Source: Tropicibacter sp. Alg240-R139
GTDB lineage: Bacteria > Pseudomonadota > Alphaproteobacteria > Rhodobacterales > Rhodobacteraceae
Direction of reading: 5' to 3'
DNA length: 64,000 nt
Assembly (NCBI RefSeq): GCF_900537075.1
Contig: NZ_UNRA01000008.1
Coordinates: 25,207 to 89,206, forward strand
Shown: piece after piece, positions 19,861 through 28,659 of the stretch
How positions within the stretch are numbered: the stretch's first letter is position 1
Layout: each line of letters opens with the position of its first letter
Position numbers and translations under genes: made by a program
The notes under the pieces: model-generated
What the model was told of the DNA's origin: nothing
Seen by the model: the letters and a program-made list of their open reading frames with translations, nothing else
The model's database searches: none

Positions 19861-20994
19861 ATGACCAGCCCAAAGACGCCAACGCCGAAGACCCCACTAC
19901 GGATTTCTTCCGAAGGCAAATACACTTTGGATCTCATGCGTGCGCTTGCGGCACAGATGGTGTTGTTGGGGCATATCTTCGGGATATTGGGGAGCAGCGC
20001 TGCTTTGCGGGACATCGCTGCCGTGCCGGTGGTGGTGTTTTTTGTCCTGTCGGGGTACCTCATTACACATTCAGCCGAGAACCTGCGGCACAGAGGAGCA
20101 GGGTTCCGGGCCTTTTTCATCTCGCGATTTTCAAGGATTTTCCCACCCTATCTGCTCTGCCTGTGTCTGATTGCCCTAGTAGATGTGACCATCGTTCGGA
20201 CCGGGGTTTTCGGGGCGTATGAGTTTGCGCCGCAGGTGACGCTCAAGGAATTCCTAGGCAACATCTTCATGTTGCAGGTTCGCCCTGTGGTTGGGTCTGT
20301 AGGACGCGCGTTGTTGTGGGAGGTGAACCAGTTCGGGTCTGCGCGCCCGTTCTGGACGATCAGCTTTGAATGGTGGCTCTACATGAGTTTTGGCATCGTC
20401 TTCTTTTTTCGCCATCAGTTGGGGCGGCCCTGGATTCTGCTTGCCCTTGGCATCTGCGGGGCGGTGCCGGCCTTGAACATCCTGAGTGAAAACGAGTTTT
20501 CCAGCGGATTGACATGGGTCTGGCTGGCGGGGGCAGGGCTCTATTACCTGAACAGACGATGGAACCCAGGGTGGATGTCCGCCCGAACCCTGTTGATTAT
20601 GGCCGGGATGTTCGCGATGTACGTGCTGGTCGATTACGCGGCCAACATCAAAAAGTTTTCCATGGTTGATGTCTATGATCTGAGCTTCATGGTTCTTTTG
20701 GTGCTCCCTGTCGCGCTGATGATCATCTACAGCCAATGGTTCCCCGGTCGTGCCCGTAGATGGGTGGTCGCGCCGCGGGTCGTGTCCTTTCTGGCAAGCT
20801 ACTCCTATTCGCTTTATCTGATCCATTTCACGGTGATTGTTGTGGTCTCGCAGATCATGCCCGACGCATCCATCTGGATATCCGGAGCCTGCATGGTCGT
20901 GTCGGCAAATCTGGTCGCGATTTGCGTGGCGAGCGTCACGGAATTCAGATTGCACAACATCAGGGACCAGATGAGCCGTCGTTGGATCTCTTGA
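19861..20994 (+). CDS. Acyltransferase-3 family membrane protein
   Basis: 377 residues, about ten hydrophobic segments. The N-terminal TLDLMRALAAQMVLLGH carries the conserved Arg and His of the family, and FFVLSGYLI is the next typical motif. It probably acylates a sugar on the periplasmic side. It starts 15 bp after the initiating transferase gene and is followed at once by a short duplicated piece of that gene's 3' end, so it may have been inserted with the recombination that left the duplication. Confidence 0.85.
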   Translation: MTSPKTPTPKTPLRISSEGKYTLDLMRALAAQMVLLGHIFGILGSSAALRDIAAVPVVVFFVLSGYLITHSAENLRHRGAGFRAFFISRFSRIFPPYLLCLCLIALVDVTIVRTGVFGAYEFAPQVTLKEFLGNIFMLQVRPVVGSVGRALLWEVNQFGSARPFWTISFEWWLYMSFGIVFFFRHQLGRPWILLALGICGAVPALNILSENEFSSGLTWVWLAGAGLYYLNRRWNPGWMSARTLLIMAGMFAMYVLVDYAANIKKFSMVDVYDLSFMVLLVLPVALMIIYSQWFPGRARRWVVAPRVVSFLASYSYSLYLIHFTVIVVVSQIMPDASIWISGACMVVSANLVAICVASVTEFRLHNIRDQMSRRWIS

Positions 20995-21009
20995 ACAAGC
21001 GAGGCCGCA

Positions 21010-21033
21010 AAGGTACTCAAGCGTAACAATCTG
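21010..21033 (+). repeat. Degenerate duplicate of the initiating-transferase 3' end
   Basis: These 24 bases match 19819-19842 at 19 positions by eye and would encode KVLKRNNL against KVLKRNSL at the end of the sugar transferase. It suggests a remnant of a second transferase copy left by recombination around the acyltransferase gene. Confidence 0.5.
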
Positions 21034-21077
21034 CTACGAGATTTCTTTTCCATACCTGCTGGTTAACCCGTTCCTGA

Positions 21078-21941
21078 TCACGCCGAGATGGTTGGTTTGG
21101 ACTTTGCTCTCCGCCGTTCTGACATCCCCCAAAAGATCAAGACGGCAACCGGAATTACCCATTTTAGGATGTCCAAAGTAAACGCTAGGATGAACCTCTT
21201 GGGGCCAGACAGGAGAAGATCCAATTCGCTTTCTGGCAGCTCAAGGATTTCGTTATCGTCTTGCGTTGAAAAGGCGGTTTTCAGAGCTGCGTACATACCT
21301 GAAAATGCGTCTTCATCTCTGTTGTCTATTTCAGGCCGATAAAAGGCTTCAGCCTGTGCCCAAATGATGTCCTGAACCGACAGGATTTCGCCAGAGCTGT
21401 TTTGTATCGTGACTCCGTAGTCCGGGTCGAGCATGTGCCACTCATTATCCCAGAACGCTTCGACAACGACATGTCCGTTCAATCCCACAATGCGTGATTT
21501 TATGCCGAACCTGTTCAAGGTGCGGGCCAACAGGTGAGAAACCTGACTGCAGAAGAACGAAGCATTGCCCAAAAGCAGATCGCGTTCTGACTGCCGGACT
21601 GCAAATCAGTTATCGTATGCCGCTAACATAGTAGAAAGCCAGTTCGACTGCAGGTTATGCTGTCCGGGACCAGTTCGCAGGTGGATGGCCCGTCGGTCCG
21701 CAAGATCGAGAAGATGCAAGGCAGTTTCTCTTTGGTCGGTCGTTTCGCCAACGACATTTTTCGTCTCTTCGGTCCATTCTGATAGCGTTTGCGTTCGCCA
21801 ATACAGATCAGCATCAAAGGCATCGTTTGGCTCTTGTTGAGACAAAGGTGGCTTTGCCGGGAACAGGTAGCCGGAAATCGAAATCACCAGAAGAATGGCG
21901 GCGACGAAGGCAAGAAAACGCCATATATTAACGCGTAACAC
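21078..21941 (-). pseudogene. Transglutaminase-like protein gene split by an in-frame TGA
   Basis: Two open segments on the minus strand (21941 to 21609, and 21605 to 21078) lie in one frame and are separated only by a TGA at 21608-21606. The first encodes a membrane-anchor-like N terminus (FLAFVAAILLVISISGYLF) and a linker. The second holds transglutaminase-core segments with the Cys in ASFFCSQVS, the His in NGHVVVEAF and the Asp in WHMLDPDYG, then a C-terminal membrane helix. Reading through the stop gives continuous protein (AAYDN-stop-FAVRQSERD). The gene is AT-richer than its neighbours. A nonsense mutation is the simplest explanation; re-initiation at 21572 could still make the catalytic half. 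Confidence 0.65.
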
Positions 21942-22060
21942 TATACGAAGTCCCTTGGACTAACTTATTGAAGAAACGTTGAGTTTCAATAAGCGCGAAA
22001 TCGCGGGTCGAACAACCGTTTGCACGACATAGAGTTTCGACCGAGCTTCCTCAAACCGGC

Positions 22061-23191
22061 CTATCCTTGTAGAGTCTGTTTCAGGGTGTCCAGATATTTC
22101 CCGATGACGGTGCGTTCGTCATATTGCGCTTCCATCTTTAGTCGCCCCTGCCGTCCCATTTCAATGCGTGCATCCGGGCCTAGAAGGATCATCTGTTCCA
22201 TTTTTTGCGCAAGATCGCGGCTGTCTTTGGGCGCACACATGAAGCCGTTCACGGCATCATCCACCACATCCCGGCATCCTACGGCGTCCGCCGTGATGAT
22301 CGGCCGCCCGATCGCGCAGGCTTCTAGCAGGGTTCTGGGTGTCCCTTCGCGGTAGGACGGCAGGACCACGCAATCGGCTGCGATGATCTCGGGAATGACA
22401 TCCTCTTTGAAGTCCAGGTAGGAAACGATTCCCTCCTTCACCCAGCGTTGGATGGTTTTGGAGGGAATGGACGCCGGGTTGTCGATGCCCATGGATCCTA
22501 GCAGGTAGACTTCGGTGTTGGGGTGGCGTGTCTTGATGTCCCGTGCGGCGTCAGCGTATTCACCGATGCCCTTGTCCCAAAGCATTCGACTGACCAGAAG
22601 AAACCGGAAAGGAGTATGGGGATCATTCTGTACGCGGGGCGTGTATTTGAAACGCGTCAAATCAACGCCTGATCCCGGTAGAATGTCGGTGCGATCGTGG
22701 CGCAGGATTTTTTCATCGCGGAACAGGGCGTGGTCGTCGCGGTTCTGAAAAAAGACCAAGGCCGACTTCGCCAGCCCTGCCCGATACAGTTGTTTCACGA
22801 TGCGCGTGATGGCGGATCTCGTCACAAAGGGAGCACCAAGCCCAGCGATGTTGTTGATGACCGGGATGTTCAGGACATTGGCGGCCAGCGAGCCGTAGAC
22901 ATTGGGTTTGACCGTGAACCCAAGATAGGCGTCTGGTTTGCTCTGGCGCATGGCGTTGAGGAATTTGAGGAAGATCCCGAAATCCGACACGGGGTTGGTG
23001 TTCATGCTCATCGGGATTTCGATGTATTCGGCACCAATGGCCGAGAACTTCTGTGAAAACTGATCGCGCGGGGCCAGCACGACAACGTGATACCCCCTTT
23101 CTATCAGCACTTTGATCAGTTCAGAGCGGGTAGACCAGACATATTGGGAGGTGTTTGCGCCCAAAGCAATCGTGCGCTTTTTCTCGTTCAT
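22061..23191 (-). CDS. GT4-family glycosyltransferase
   Basis: 376 residues. N-terminal domain starting RTIALGANTSQYVW; C-terminal domain with FRFLLVSRMLWDKGI, a donor-binding loop, and the E-x7-E type motif in SYREGTPRTLLEACAIGRPIITAD. Retaining GT-B enzymes of this kind add hexoses or HexNAc to lipid-linked oligosaccharides (PglA-like). The start at 23191 is chosen at MNEKKRT, where the conserved domain begins and AGGACG precedes it; the frame is open further upstream. Single minus-strand gene divergent from the tailspike-like gene. Confidence 0.87.
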   Translation of the reverse strand: MNEKKRTIALGANTSQYVWSTRSELIKVLIERGYHVVVLAPRDQFSQKFSAIGAEYIEIPMSMNTNPVSDFGIFLKFLNAMRQSKPDAYLGFTVKPNVYGSLAANVLNIPVINNIAGLGAPFVTRSAITRIVKQLYRAGLAKSALVFFQNRDDHALFRDEKILRHDRTDILPGSGVDLTRFKYTPRVQNDPHTPFRFLLVSRMLWDKGIGEYADAARDIKTRHPNTEVYLLGSMGIDNPASIPSKTIQRWVKEGIVSYLDFKEDVIPEIIAADCVVLPSYREGTPRTLLEACAIGRPIITADAVGCRDVVDDAVNGFMCAPKDSRDLAQKMEQMILLGPDARIEMGRQGRLKMEAQYDERTVIGKYLDTLKQTLQG

Positions 23192-23444
23192 GTTCGGCGT
23201 CCTATCCGTTCTGTTGCAATATCTGTGTGTCAGGCAAAGGTGATTTTCTGTAAATTTCGGAAGGAGCCATCGCACAGAGATTGATCCATGCGCAAGAGAC
23301 TGTTTTCAGGCCGGTGTTGCGTATGCGTCGCGCGTTCTGGTGTCCCGCTGTAAAGAGCGCATGTGAAAAATAGTTTCTCACTTCAATCACAAGGGCTGGG
23401 GATTGCTTTGTTGTCTTGGCAAAGGCCCCTGGAGGAGACACAGA

Positions 23445-25493
23445 GTGGGATTACTACATCTCAAAAATGGTGCGCGTGCAGAAAGAAACGGGCAAGCACT
23501 TGAAGGTGCACGTCGATACATCTTCGTCAAAGACCAGGATATTTTGGCCAACATCTACAGGGACAGCAATCTGACGCACAAGCAGGCCAATCCGATCCTC
23601 TCGGGGCCAGATGGTGTGTTCGACCTGTGCTACCTGACTGATGGAATCTATCGGGTCGTGACAAAAGATTTTCAGGGCAATGTCCTGACGGAGCATGACG
23701 CTGTACAGATCGGGACCTCAAGCGCGATGTTGTTGTCGGGACAATGGGACTGCTGTCAGGATGTCCTAGAGGACACTGTCTTGTGCTACGAAGAACGTCG
23801 GGGCGCGCGCGTGGTGCGGGTCGGTGAAAGCTTTTCGGTTGCCGGAAATACGGTCACCTATCGTGTGGTAGAGGCAGAGGCCACAGATCACCATCTGACG
23901 ACGGCGGGAGGGGTCAAGTTCCGTGTGATGGGTGGTGAGCGGGGCTATAACGTTCGCGCTTTCGGGGCGTTGGGGGACGGGGTGGTGGATGACACTGCTG
24001 CCATTCAGGCTGCCATCGATACAGGCAGCGATGTGTTCTTTCCAAAGGGCACGTACCGGGTATCGGGTTTGGTCATGCCCAACAATGACCAGCGGTTGGT
24101 GGGTGCTGGCTCGGCGATCTTGCAGAAAAATGCTGATGGTCCGCTGATCAGCGGCAGCGGGGATCGGGTGACGCTTGAAGGTCTGATCCTGCAAGGTGGC
24201 ACCGATGCCATTCCGGAATACAGCGGTGACAATGTGGTTATGTCCGGCAACGGTTTCCAATTCCTGCGTAGCGCATCTTATTGGTGCCAGGGGCGTGCGA
24301 TCAAAGCCACCGGGGCGCATGTTCTTGTTGTTGATCCCATCCATACCATTGCAACGGCTGACACCAGTGGCGATGGCTATGATATCGAGATCGGGCAGGC
24401 GGGGACGGCCACTTTGTACCATCGGATCTCCAACTGGTATGCAGGCAGCTTTAATGGTGGAATTCTGTTGGTCGACACCGGGTCCCACATGCTGTCGAAT
24501 TGCCTGTTTGGCAAGTTGACAATCCAGGCAGGGACAAGACCCGGCGGTACTAATGGCGGGATGACCACGGGGTGTCGGATCGGGGGCGACGTTCTTGTCG
24601 AGATGTCGAATGCCGTATTCACCGGGAACCAACCGTCATCAAGTGGTTGTAATGTGACCTTTGCCCTGGGGACCTCTGGCTGTCGCTGGGATGTCAGCAA
24701 CACCAGAGCTAAATCGATTTCGAATCTCGGGAATGCCAACAACTTGATTTTGCGCGAGACCTCAGAGGGTGGCCAGTCGACATTGGCGTTCGGGGATGAC
24801 GGTTGGGATGCGCCGACTTCTGTATCGGCTCAGGGGGGATGGAGTTTTCCGGAAAACATCTATCTGAAAAACCAGTACAGCCTGCGCATCAAGGACAGTT
24901 CAGGTACTGATCGCATGGCGGTGTCTCTGTCGAGCAGTGATGATTGGTTCTTTGGTTCAGATACCGGGGCAAATTTCGCCAACTTCTCTTCGGGCTCGGG
25001 CGGTATTTATCTGGCCCCCGGCGGCAGTTCGGTGGTTCAGTGTTACGGGGGCGGTTTGCGGCCGACGGCGGACGGGGCTTCTAACCTTGGGACTGCGTCG
25101 CAACGCTGGGGCAATATTTATGCCACCAATGGGGCTATCAACACGTCGGATGAGCGGGAAAAGCGGGACATCCGCAGCCTCAACCGGGCCGAACGCCGTG
25201 TGGCCAAGAAGATCAAGTGCATGATCCGTGCCTTCCGCTGGAAGGATGCCCATGCGCAAAAGGGTGACGAGGCGCGGATTCATTTCGGAGTGATCGCGCA
25301 AGAGGTCCGCGATGCTTTTGTTGCTGAGGGGCTGGATGTCACCGAGTACGGAATCCTGTGCCACGATGTTTGGGAAGCCAGCCCCGGGCGCACCGATGGT
25401 GCGGACGACACCGTCTCTCCGGGGGTCGAAGCGGGCGAGCGCTATGGTGTGCGCTATGACGAGCTGTTGGCTTTTGTGATCGCAGCGTTGTGA
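23445..25493 (+). CDS. Tailspike-like pectate-lyase-fold protein with S74 auto-cleaving chaperone domain
   Basis: 682 residues from a GTG start with a strong GGAGGAG site. Residues about 168-195 carry the pectate-lyase-superfamily opening (NVRAFGALGDGVVDDTAAI), followed by a right-handed beta-helix-like region rich in G, N and S. A C-terminal domain of about 115 residues begins at NTSDEREKRD: Ser568 and Lys573 have the +5 spacing of the Ser/Lys dyad in intramolecular chaperones (peptidase S74) of phage tailspikes such as endosialidase, where the chain self-cleaves before the Ser after trimerisation. No phage structural genes surround it; it sits among glycosyltransferases. It may trim, bind or shape the polysaccharide made by the cluster. 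No secretion signal is evident. Confidence 0.8.
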   Translation: MGLLHLKNGARAERNGQALEGARRYIFVKDQDILANIYRDSNLTHKQANPILSGPDGVFDLCYLTDGIYRVVTKDFQGNVLTEHDAVQIGTSSAMLLSGQWDCCQDVLEDTVLCYEERRGARVVRVGESFSVAGNTVTYRVVEAEATDHHLTTAGGVKFRVMGGERGYNVRAFGALGDGVVDDTAAIQAAIDTGSDVFFPKGTYRVSGLVMPNNDQRLVGAGSAILQKNADGPLISGSGDRVTLEGLILQGGTDAIPEYSGDNVVMSGNGFQFLRSASYWCQGRAIKATGAHVLVVDPIHTIATADTSGDGYDIEIGQAGTATLYHRISNWYAGSFNGGILLVDTGSHMLSNCLFGKLTIQAGTRPGGTNGGMTTGCRIGGDVLVEMSNAVFTGNQPSSSGCNVTFALGTSGCRWDVSNTRAKSISNLGNANNLILRETSEGGQSTLAFGDDGWDAPTSVSAQGGWSFPENIYLKNQYSLRIKDSSGTDRMAVSLSSSDDWFFGSDTGANFANFSSGSGGIYLAPGGSSVVQCYGGGLRPTADGASNLGTASQRWGNIYATNGAINTSDEREKRDIRSLNRAERRVAKKIKCMIRAFRWKDAHAQKGDEARIHFGVIAQEVRDAFVAEGLDVTEYGILCHDVWEASPGRTDGADDTVSPGVEAGERYGVRYDELLAFVIAAL

Positions 25494-25515
25494 ACCTGGT
25501 TTGAAAATCTGGAAC

Positions 25516-25551
25516 CATGCTTGGGGCCGTGCTTTCGCGGCCCCAAGCATG
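25516..25551 (+). terminator. Perfect 14-bp stem-loop after the tailspike-like gene
   Basis: CATGCTTGGGGCCG at 25516-25529 pairs perfectly with 25538-25551 around an 8-base loop, 22 bp after the stop. There is no T-run, so it may be a factor-assisted terminator or an RNA-stabilising 3' hairpin. Confidence 0.6.
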
Positions 25552-25694
25552 CTATGATGGAACGTTCTCTCTCTGGTACGGTGATGGGCTTGCATGTCGC
25601 ACAGGAGTTTCAGGAATTGCCTGTATGGACAATTCCCAATCAGTTCCCAGTCGGGTAAGAGCAGGTGGAGAATTGATTGCGGTTGAGGATTAAA

Positions 25695-26708
25695 ATGCAA
25701 AAGGTATTGGTCACAGGTACGGCCGGTTTTATCGGATTTCACCTAGCGAAATTGCTCCTGTCTGAGGGATACGAAGTTCACGGTTTTGATGCCATGACGG
25801 ATTATTATGACGTCACCCTCAAGCGCCGCCGTCATGAAATGCTGCTGCAGAACCAGGGGTTTTCGGCGACCGAGGCCTATCTGGAAAAGGACGAAGCCTT
25901 TGCCAAGGCCGTGCAGGCGTTCAAGCCCGATGTCATCGTGCATTTGGCCGCACAGGCCGGGGTTCGCTACAGCCTGGAAAACCCGCGCGCCTATCTCGAC
26001 AGCAACATTGTCGGCACCTTCAACGTGATGGAGGCCGCGCGCGAACTGGAGGTCAAGCATCTGCTTATGGCCTCGACCTCGTCGGTCTATGGGGCCAACG
26101 AAGAGATGCCGTTTGACGAGGTCGAAAAATGCGACACGCCGCTGACATTCTATGCCGCCACTAAGAAGGCCAATGAAAGCATGGCGCATTCCTATGCGCA
26201 TCTGTGGAACTTGCCGACGACCATGTTCCGGTTCTTCACGGTCTACGGCACCTGGGGGCGCCCCGATCTGGCGCTTTATAAATTCGTGGATGCGATCCTG
26301 GATGGACGCCCGATCGACATCTACAACCACGGCGATATGTATCGCGATTTCACCTATGTCGATGATCTGGTGCGTGGCATCCGTCTTTTGATCGACGCAG
26401 TGCCGGAACGTCCCGCTTCGGCCGAAGATATCGAAGAAGGCGATAGCCTGTCCCCTGTGGCACCCTACCGGATCGTTAACATTGGAAACTCTGACAAGGT
26501 CAAGCTGCTTGATTTCGTCGACGCCATTGAAGAAGAACTGGGGCAGAAAGCCATCCGCAACTACATGGAGATGCAGAAGGGTGACGTGCCAGCCACGTGG
26601 GCCAATGCCGACCTTCTCAAGCGTTTGACCGGCTATTGCCCGGACACGGATGTCAAAGAGGGGATCGCCAAATTTGTTGCCTGGTTCAGGGATTATTACG
26701 ATAAATAA
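25695..26708 (+). CDS. NAD-dependent nucleotide-sugar epimerase (UDP-glucuronate 4-epimerase-like)
   Basis: 337 residues. Extended SDR with TGTAGFIGFHLAKLL, STSSVYGAN and the catalytic YAATK (Tyr153/Lys157). FRFFTVYGTWGRPDLALYKF and DFTYVDDL are typical of the UDP-glucuronate 4-epimerase group (LspL/Cap1J). It would convert UDP-GlcA to UDP-GalA or act on a related uronic acid. The ATG with TGAGGA upstream is chosen over an upstream TTG. Together with the dehydrogenase at 28660 it points to uronic acid in the second polymer. Confidence 0.85.
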   Translation: MQKVLVTGTAGFIGFHLAKLLLSEGYEVHGFDAMTDYYDVTLKRRRHEMLLQNQGFSATEAYLEKDEAFAKAVQAFKPDVIVHLAAQAGVRYSLENPRAYLDSNIVGTFNVMEAARELEVKHLLMASTSSVYGANEEMPFDEVEKCDTPLTFYAATKKANESMAHSYAHLWNLPTTMFRFFTVYGTWGRPDLALYKFVDAILDGRPIDIYNHGDMYRDFTYVDDLVRGIRLLIDAVPERPASAEDIEEGDSLSPVAPYRIVNIGNSDKVKLLDFVDAIEEELGQKAIRNYMEMQKGDVPATWANADLLKRLTGYCPDTDVKEGIAKFVAWFRDYYDK

Positions 26709-26727
26709 TTTGTTGCGGGAGATTGTT

Positions 26728-27564
26728 ATGAATCAACATATGCATGAAGTGAATAGTGGTGAACGTTTTGGTTTTGGAGCCAATTGGGCGAGTTTTCTTA
26801 AAGTCCTGGATGACGATCGCATTGCCGAAGCAGAGGCGTCGCTGAAGGATCGGTTGGATGTCGAGCGCTTGGATGGCAAGACCTTTCTAGACATCGGTTC
26901 TGGCAGCGGTCTATTCAGTCTTTCAGCGCGCAGGCTGGGAGCAAAAGTGTTCTCTTTTGACTATGACCTCGATTCTGTGGGCTGTGCACAGGAATTACGT
27001 CAGCGCTATTTTCCCGATGACCCAGATTGGAAGATCGCGGCAGGTTCTGTGTTGGACACGGCCTATGTGGAACAGTACGATAAAGCTGATATTGTGTATT
27101 CTTGGGGTGTGCTGCATCACACCGGGTCCATGTGGGAGGCGATTGAAAATGCGCAGTCCCGCGTTGCCCCCGGTGGCATCTTCTTCATCTCAATCTACAA
27201 TGATCAGGGCTTTCAATCGAGGGTGTGGACTTTTTTCAAAAAAATTTACAACAAATTGCCGGCGTTTTTGCGTCCAGCTTGGGCTGTTCTCATTATGGGA
27301 CCATACGAACTTTGCAGGCTTTTGGTGCAAACCGTAAAAGGTCGACCGTTTGAGTACTTCCGCGGGATCATCAACTATCGATCCGCGCGCGGGATGTCGT
27401 ATTGGCACGACCTGGTTGATTGGATCGGCGGATACCCTTTCGAGGTTGCCAAGCCCGATGAGATTTTTGCCTTTCTCAAGACGCGCGGATTTGTGCTTGA
27501 AAAGTTGAGAACTTGCGGTGGTGGATTGGGGTGTAATGAATTCGTATTTAAAAAAGTTTCGTAA
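26728..27564 (+). CDS. Class I SAM-dependent methyltransferase
   Basis: 278 residues. Motif I is FLDIGSGSGLFSLSA near residue 52, then FSFDYD and a motif-IV-like DIVYSWGVLHH. The C half includes positively charged and hydrophobic patches (FFKKIYNKLPAFLR). Small methyltransferases in such clusters O-methylate sugars or glycan ends. The start follows GGGAGATTGTT. It is AT-richer than the upstream epimerase gene. Confidence 0.8.
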   Translation: MNQHMHEVNSGERFGFGANWASFLKVLDDDRIAEAEASLKDRLDVERLDGKTFLDIGSGSGLFSLSARRLGAKVFSFDYDLDSVGCAQELRQRYFPDDPDWKIAAGSVLDTAYVEQYDKADIVYSWGVLHHTGSMWEAIENAQSRVAPGGIFFISIYNDQGFQSRVWTFFKKIYNKLPAFLRPAWAVLIMGPYELCRLLVQTVKGRPFEYFRGIINYRSARGMSYWHDLVDWIGGYPFEVAKPDEIFAFLKTRGFVLEKLRTCGGGLGCNEFVFKKVS

Positions 27565-27650
27565 CCCGCTCAACGAAAGAACACCTGGCCAGTGTCATTA
27601 ATCTGGTATGTTCCAAGCGCCATAATTAAAAAATCTATAGGAAAACATCT

Positions 27651-27755
27651 ATGCCACAAAACGACAAAATCGCCGTGATCGGCCTTGGTTATGTCGGCTT
27701 GCCTCTGGCTGTGGAGTTCGGAAGAAACGCTCCAAGGGTGATCTTCATGCAGTAA
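27651..27755 (+). pseudogene. Truncated 5' fragment of a nucleotide-sugar dehydrogenase gene
   Basis: The 34-codon open frame encodes an N-terminal NAD-binding start [19 protein letters not shown], then diverges and stops at TAA. The stretch at about 27665-27731 closely matches 28679-28750 in the intact dehydrogenase gene below. It is a remnant or duplicate left of the AT-rich methyltransferase gene. The fragment cannot fold as an enzyme. Confidence 0.75.
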
Positions 27756-27912
27756 GGTCGACTCGGTTGAGTGAGAATATCAAAATCAGAGAAAATTTGA
27801 TCACCTTACCGATTGGGGTAACCTAATAATTTGAAGATTTACGGCAGGGAATTTTGGACTAATCAACTGATATTTTCATAAATTTCTTGACCGTCAAAAT
27901 GGAGAAGACACT

Positions 27913-28644
27913 ATGAGAATGACTAACTACGAATACGTCGTGCAATGGGCCGAGAAAACGACTCCAAAAAATGGGAAAATGCTTGATTATGGTTGTGGTG
28001 CTGGTGCTATTGTTGATTTAGCGCGACGCCATGGGGTAAATGCGTTTGGTTGTGATGTCTTTTACGATGGCGGTGATTATTCAGGGGAAGTTTTGGGGGA
28101 AAAGTTTGGAGAAACCATCTTTCGTATGGAGGGAGACACCATCCCATTTCCGGAAAACTACTTTGACATTGTGGTGAGTAACCAAGTACTTGAGCATGTG
28201 CCTGATCTGGATGTTGTGGTATCAGAAATGGCTAGAGTGCTTAAGCCGGGCGGTAAAGTTCTCAGTATGTTCCCGGATCGAGGGGTTTGGCGTGAAGGCC
28301 ATTGTGGTGTTCCGTTTTTACATTGGTTCCCTAAGGGAAGTTCATTCAGAGTAAATTATGCGATGTTTTGGCGTGCTCTAGGCGGTGGTTATCATCATGG
28401 GGAAAAAAATGTTCGGCAATGGTCGGAAGAATTCTGCAAGTGGCTCGACGATTGGACGTATTATCGTAGTGTTGAAGAGATAGATGAAGTTTTCGAGAAA
28501 TATTTTTCTCCGCGAACACCGTTGGAAGCTGATCTGTTTGTGAAGCGTACGGGCCGCAGAGGGATTCCGTTTAAGTCTATAATCGTCAGAAAGATGGCTC
28601 ATTTAGCCTTTGAAAACGAAAAGATAAATTTGGAAAATGAGTGA
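27913..28644 (+). CDS. Class I SAM-dependent methyltransferase, AT-rich
   Basis: 243 residues. Motif I is MLDYGCGAGAIVDLA near residue 22, then FGCDVFY, the Methyltransf_11-type segment YFDIVVSNQVLEHVPDL and LKPGGKVLSMFPD. Base composition and codon use (many A/T third positions) differ plainly from the flanking genes, a sign of recent transfer. GGAGAAG lies at the right distance. It sits between a dehydrogenase gene fragment and the intact dehydrogenase gene, as if inserted with a duplication. Acceptor unknown. Confidence 0.82.
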   Translation: MRMTNYEYVVQWAEKTTPKNGKMLDYGCGAGAIVDLARRHGVNAFGCDVFYDGGDYSGEVLGEKFGETIFRMEGDTIPFPENYFDIVVSNQVLEHVPDLDVVVSEMARVLKPGGKVLSMFPDRGVWREGHCGVPFLHWFPKGSSFRVNYAMFWRALGGGYHHGEKNVRQWSEEFCKWLDDWTYYRSVEEIDEVFEKYFSPRTPLEADLFVKRTGRRGIPFKSIIVRKMAHLAFENEKINLENE

Positions 28645-28659
28645 GTGATTTTTGAAAAA

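Noticed and set aside
21606..21608. Selenocysteine or programmed read-through at the TGA in the transglutaminase-like gene
   Set aside because: No selenocysteine insertion hairpin is evident after the TGA, and it is not at the catalytic Cys, so a nonsense mutation is simpler.
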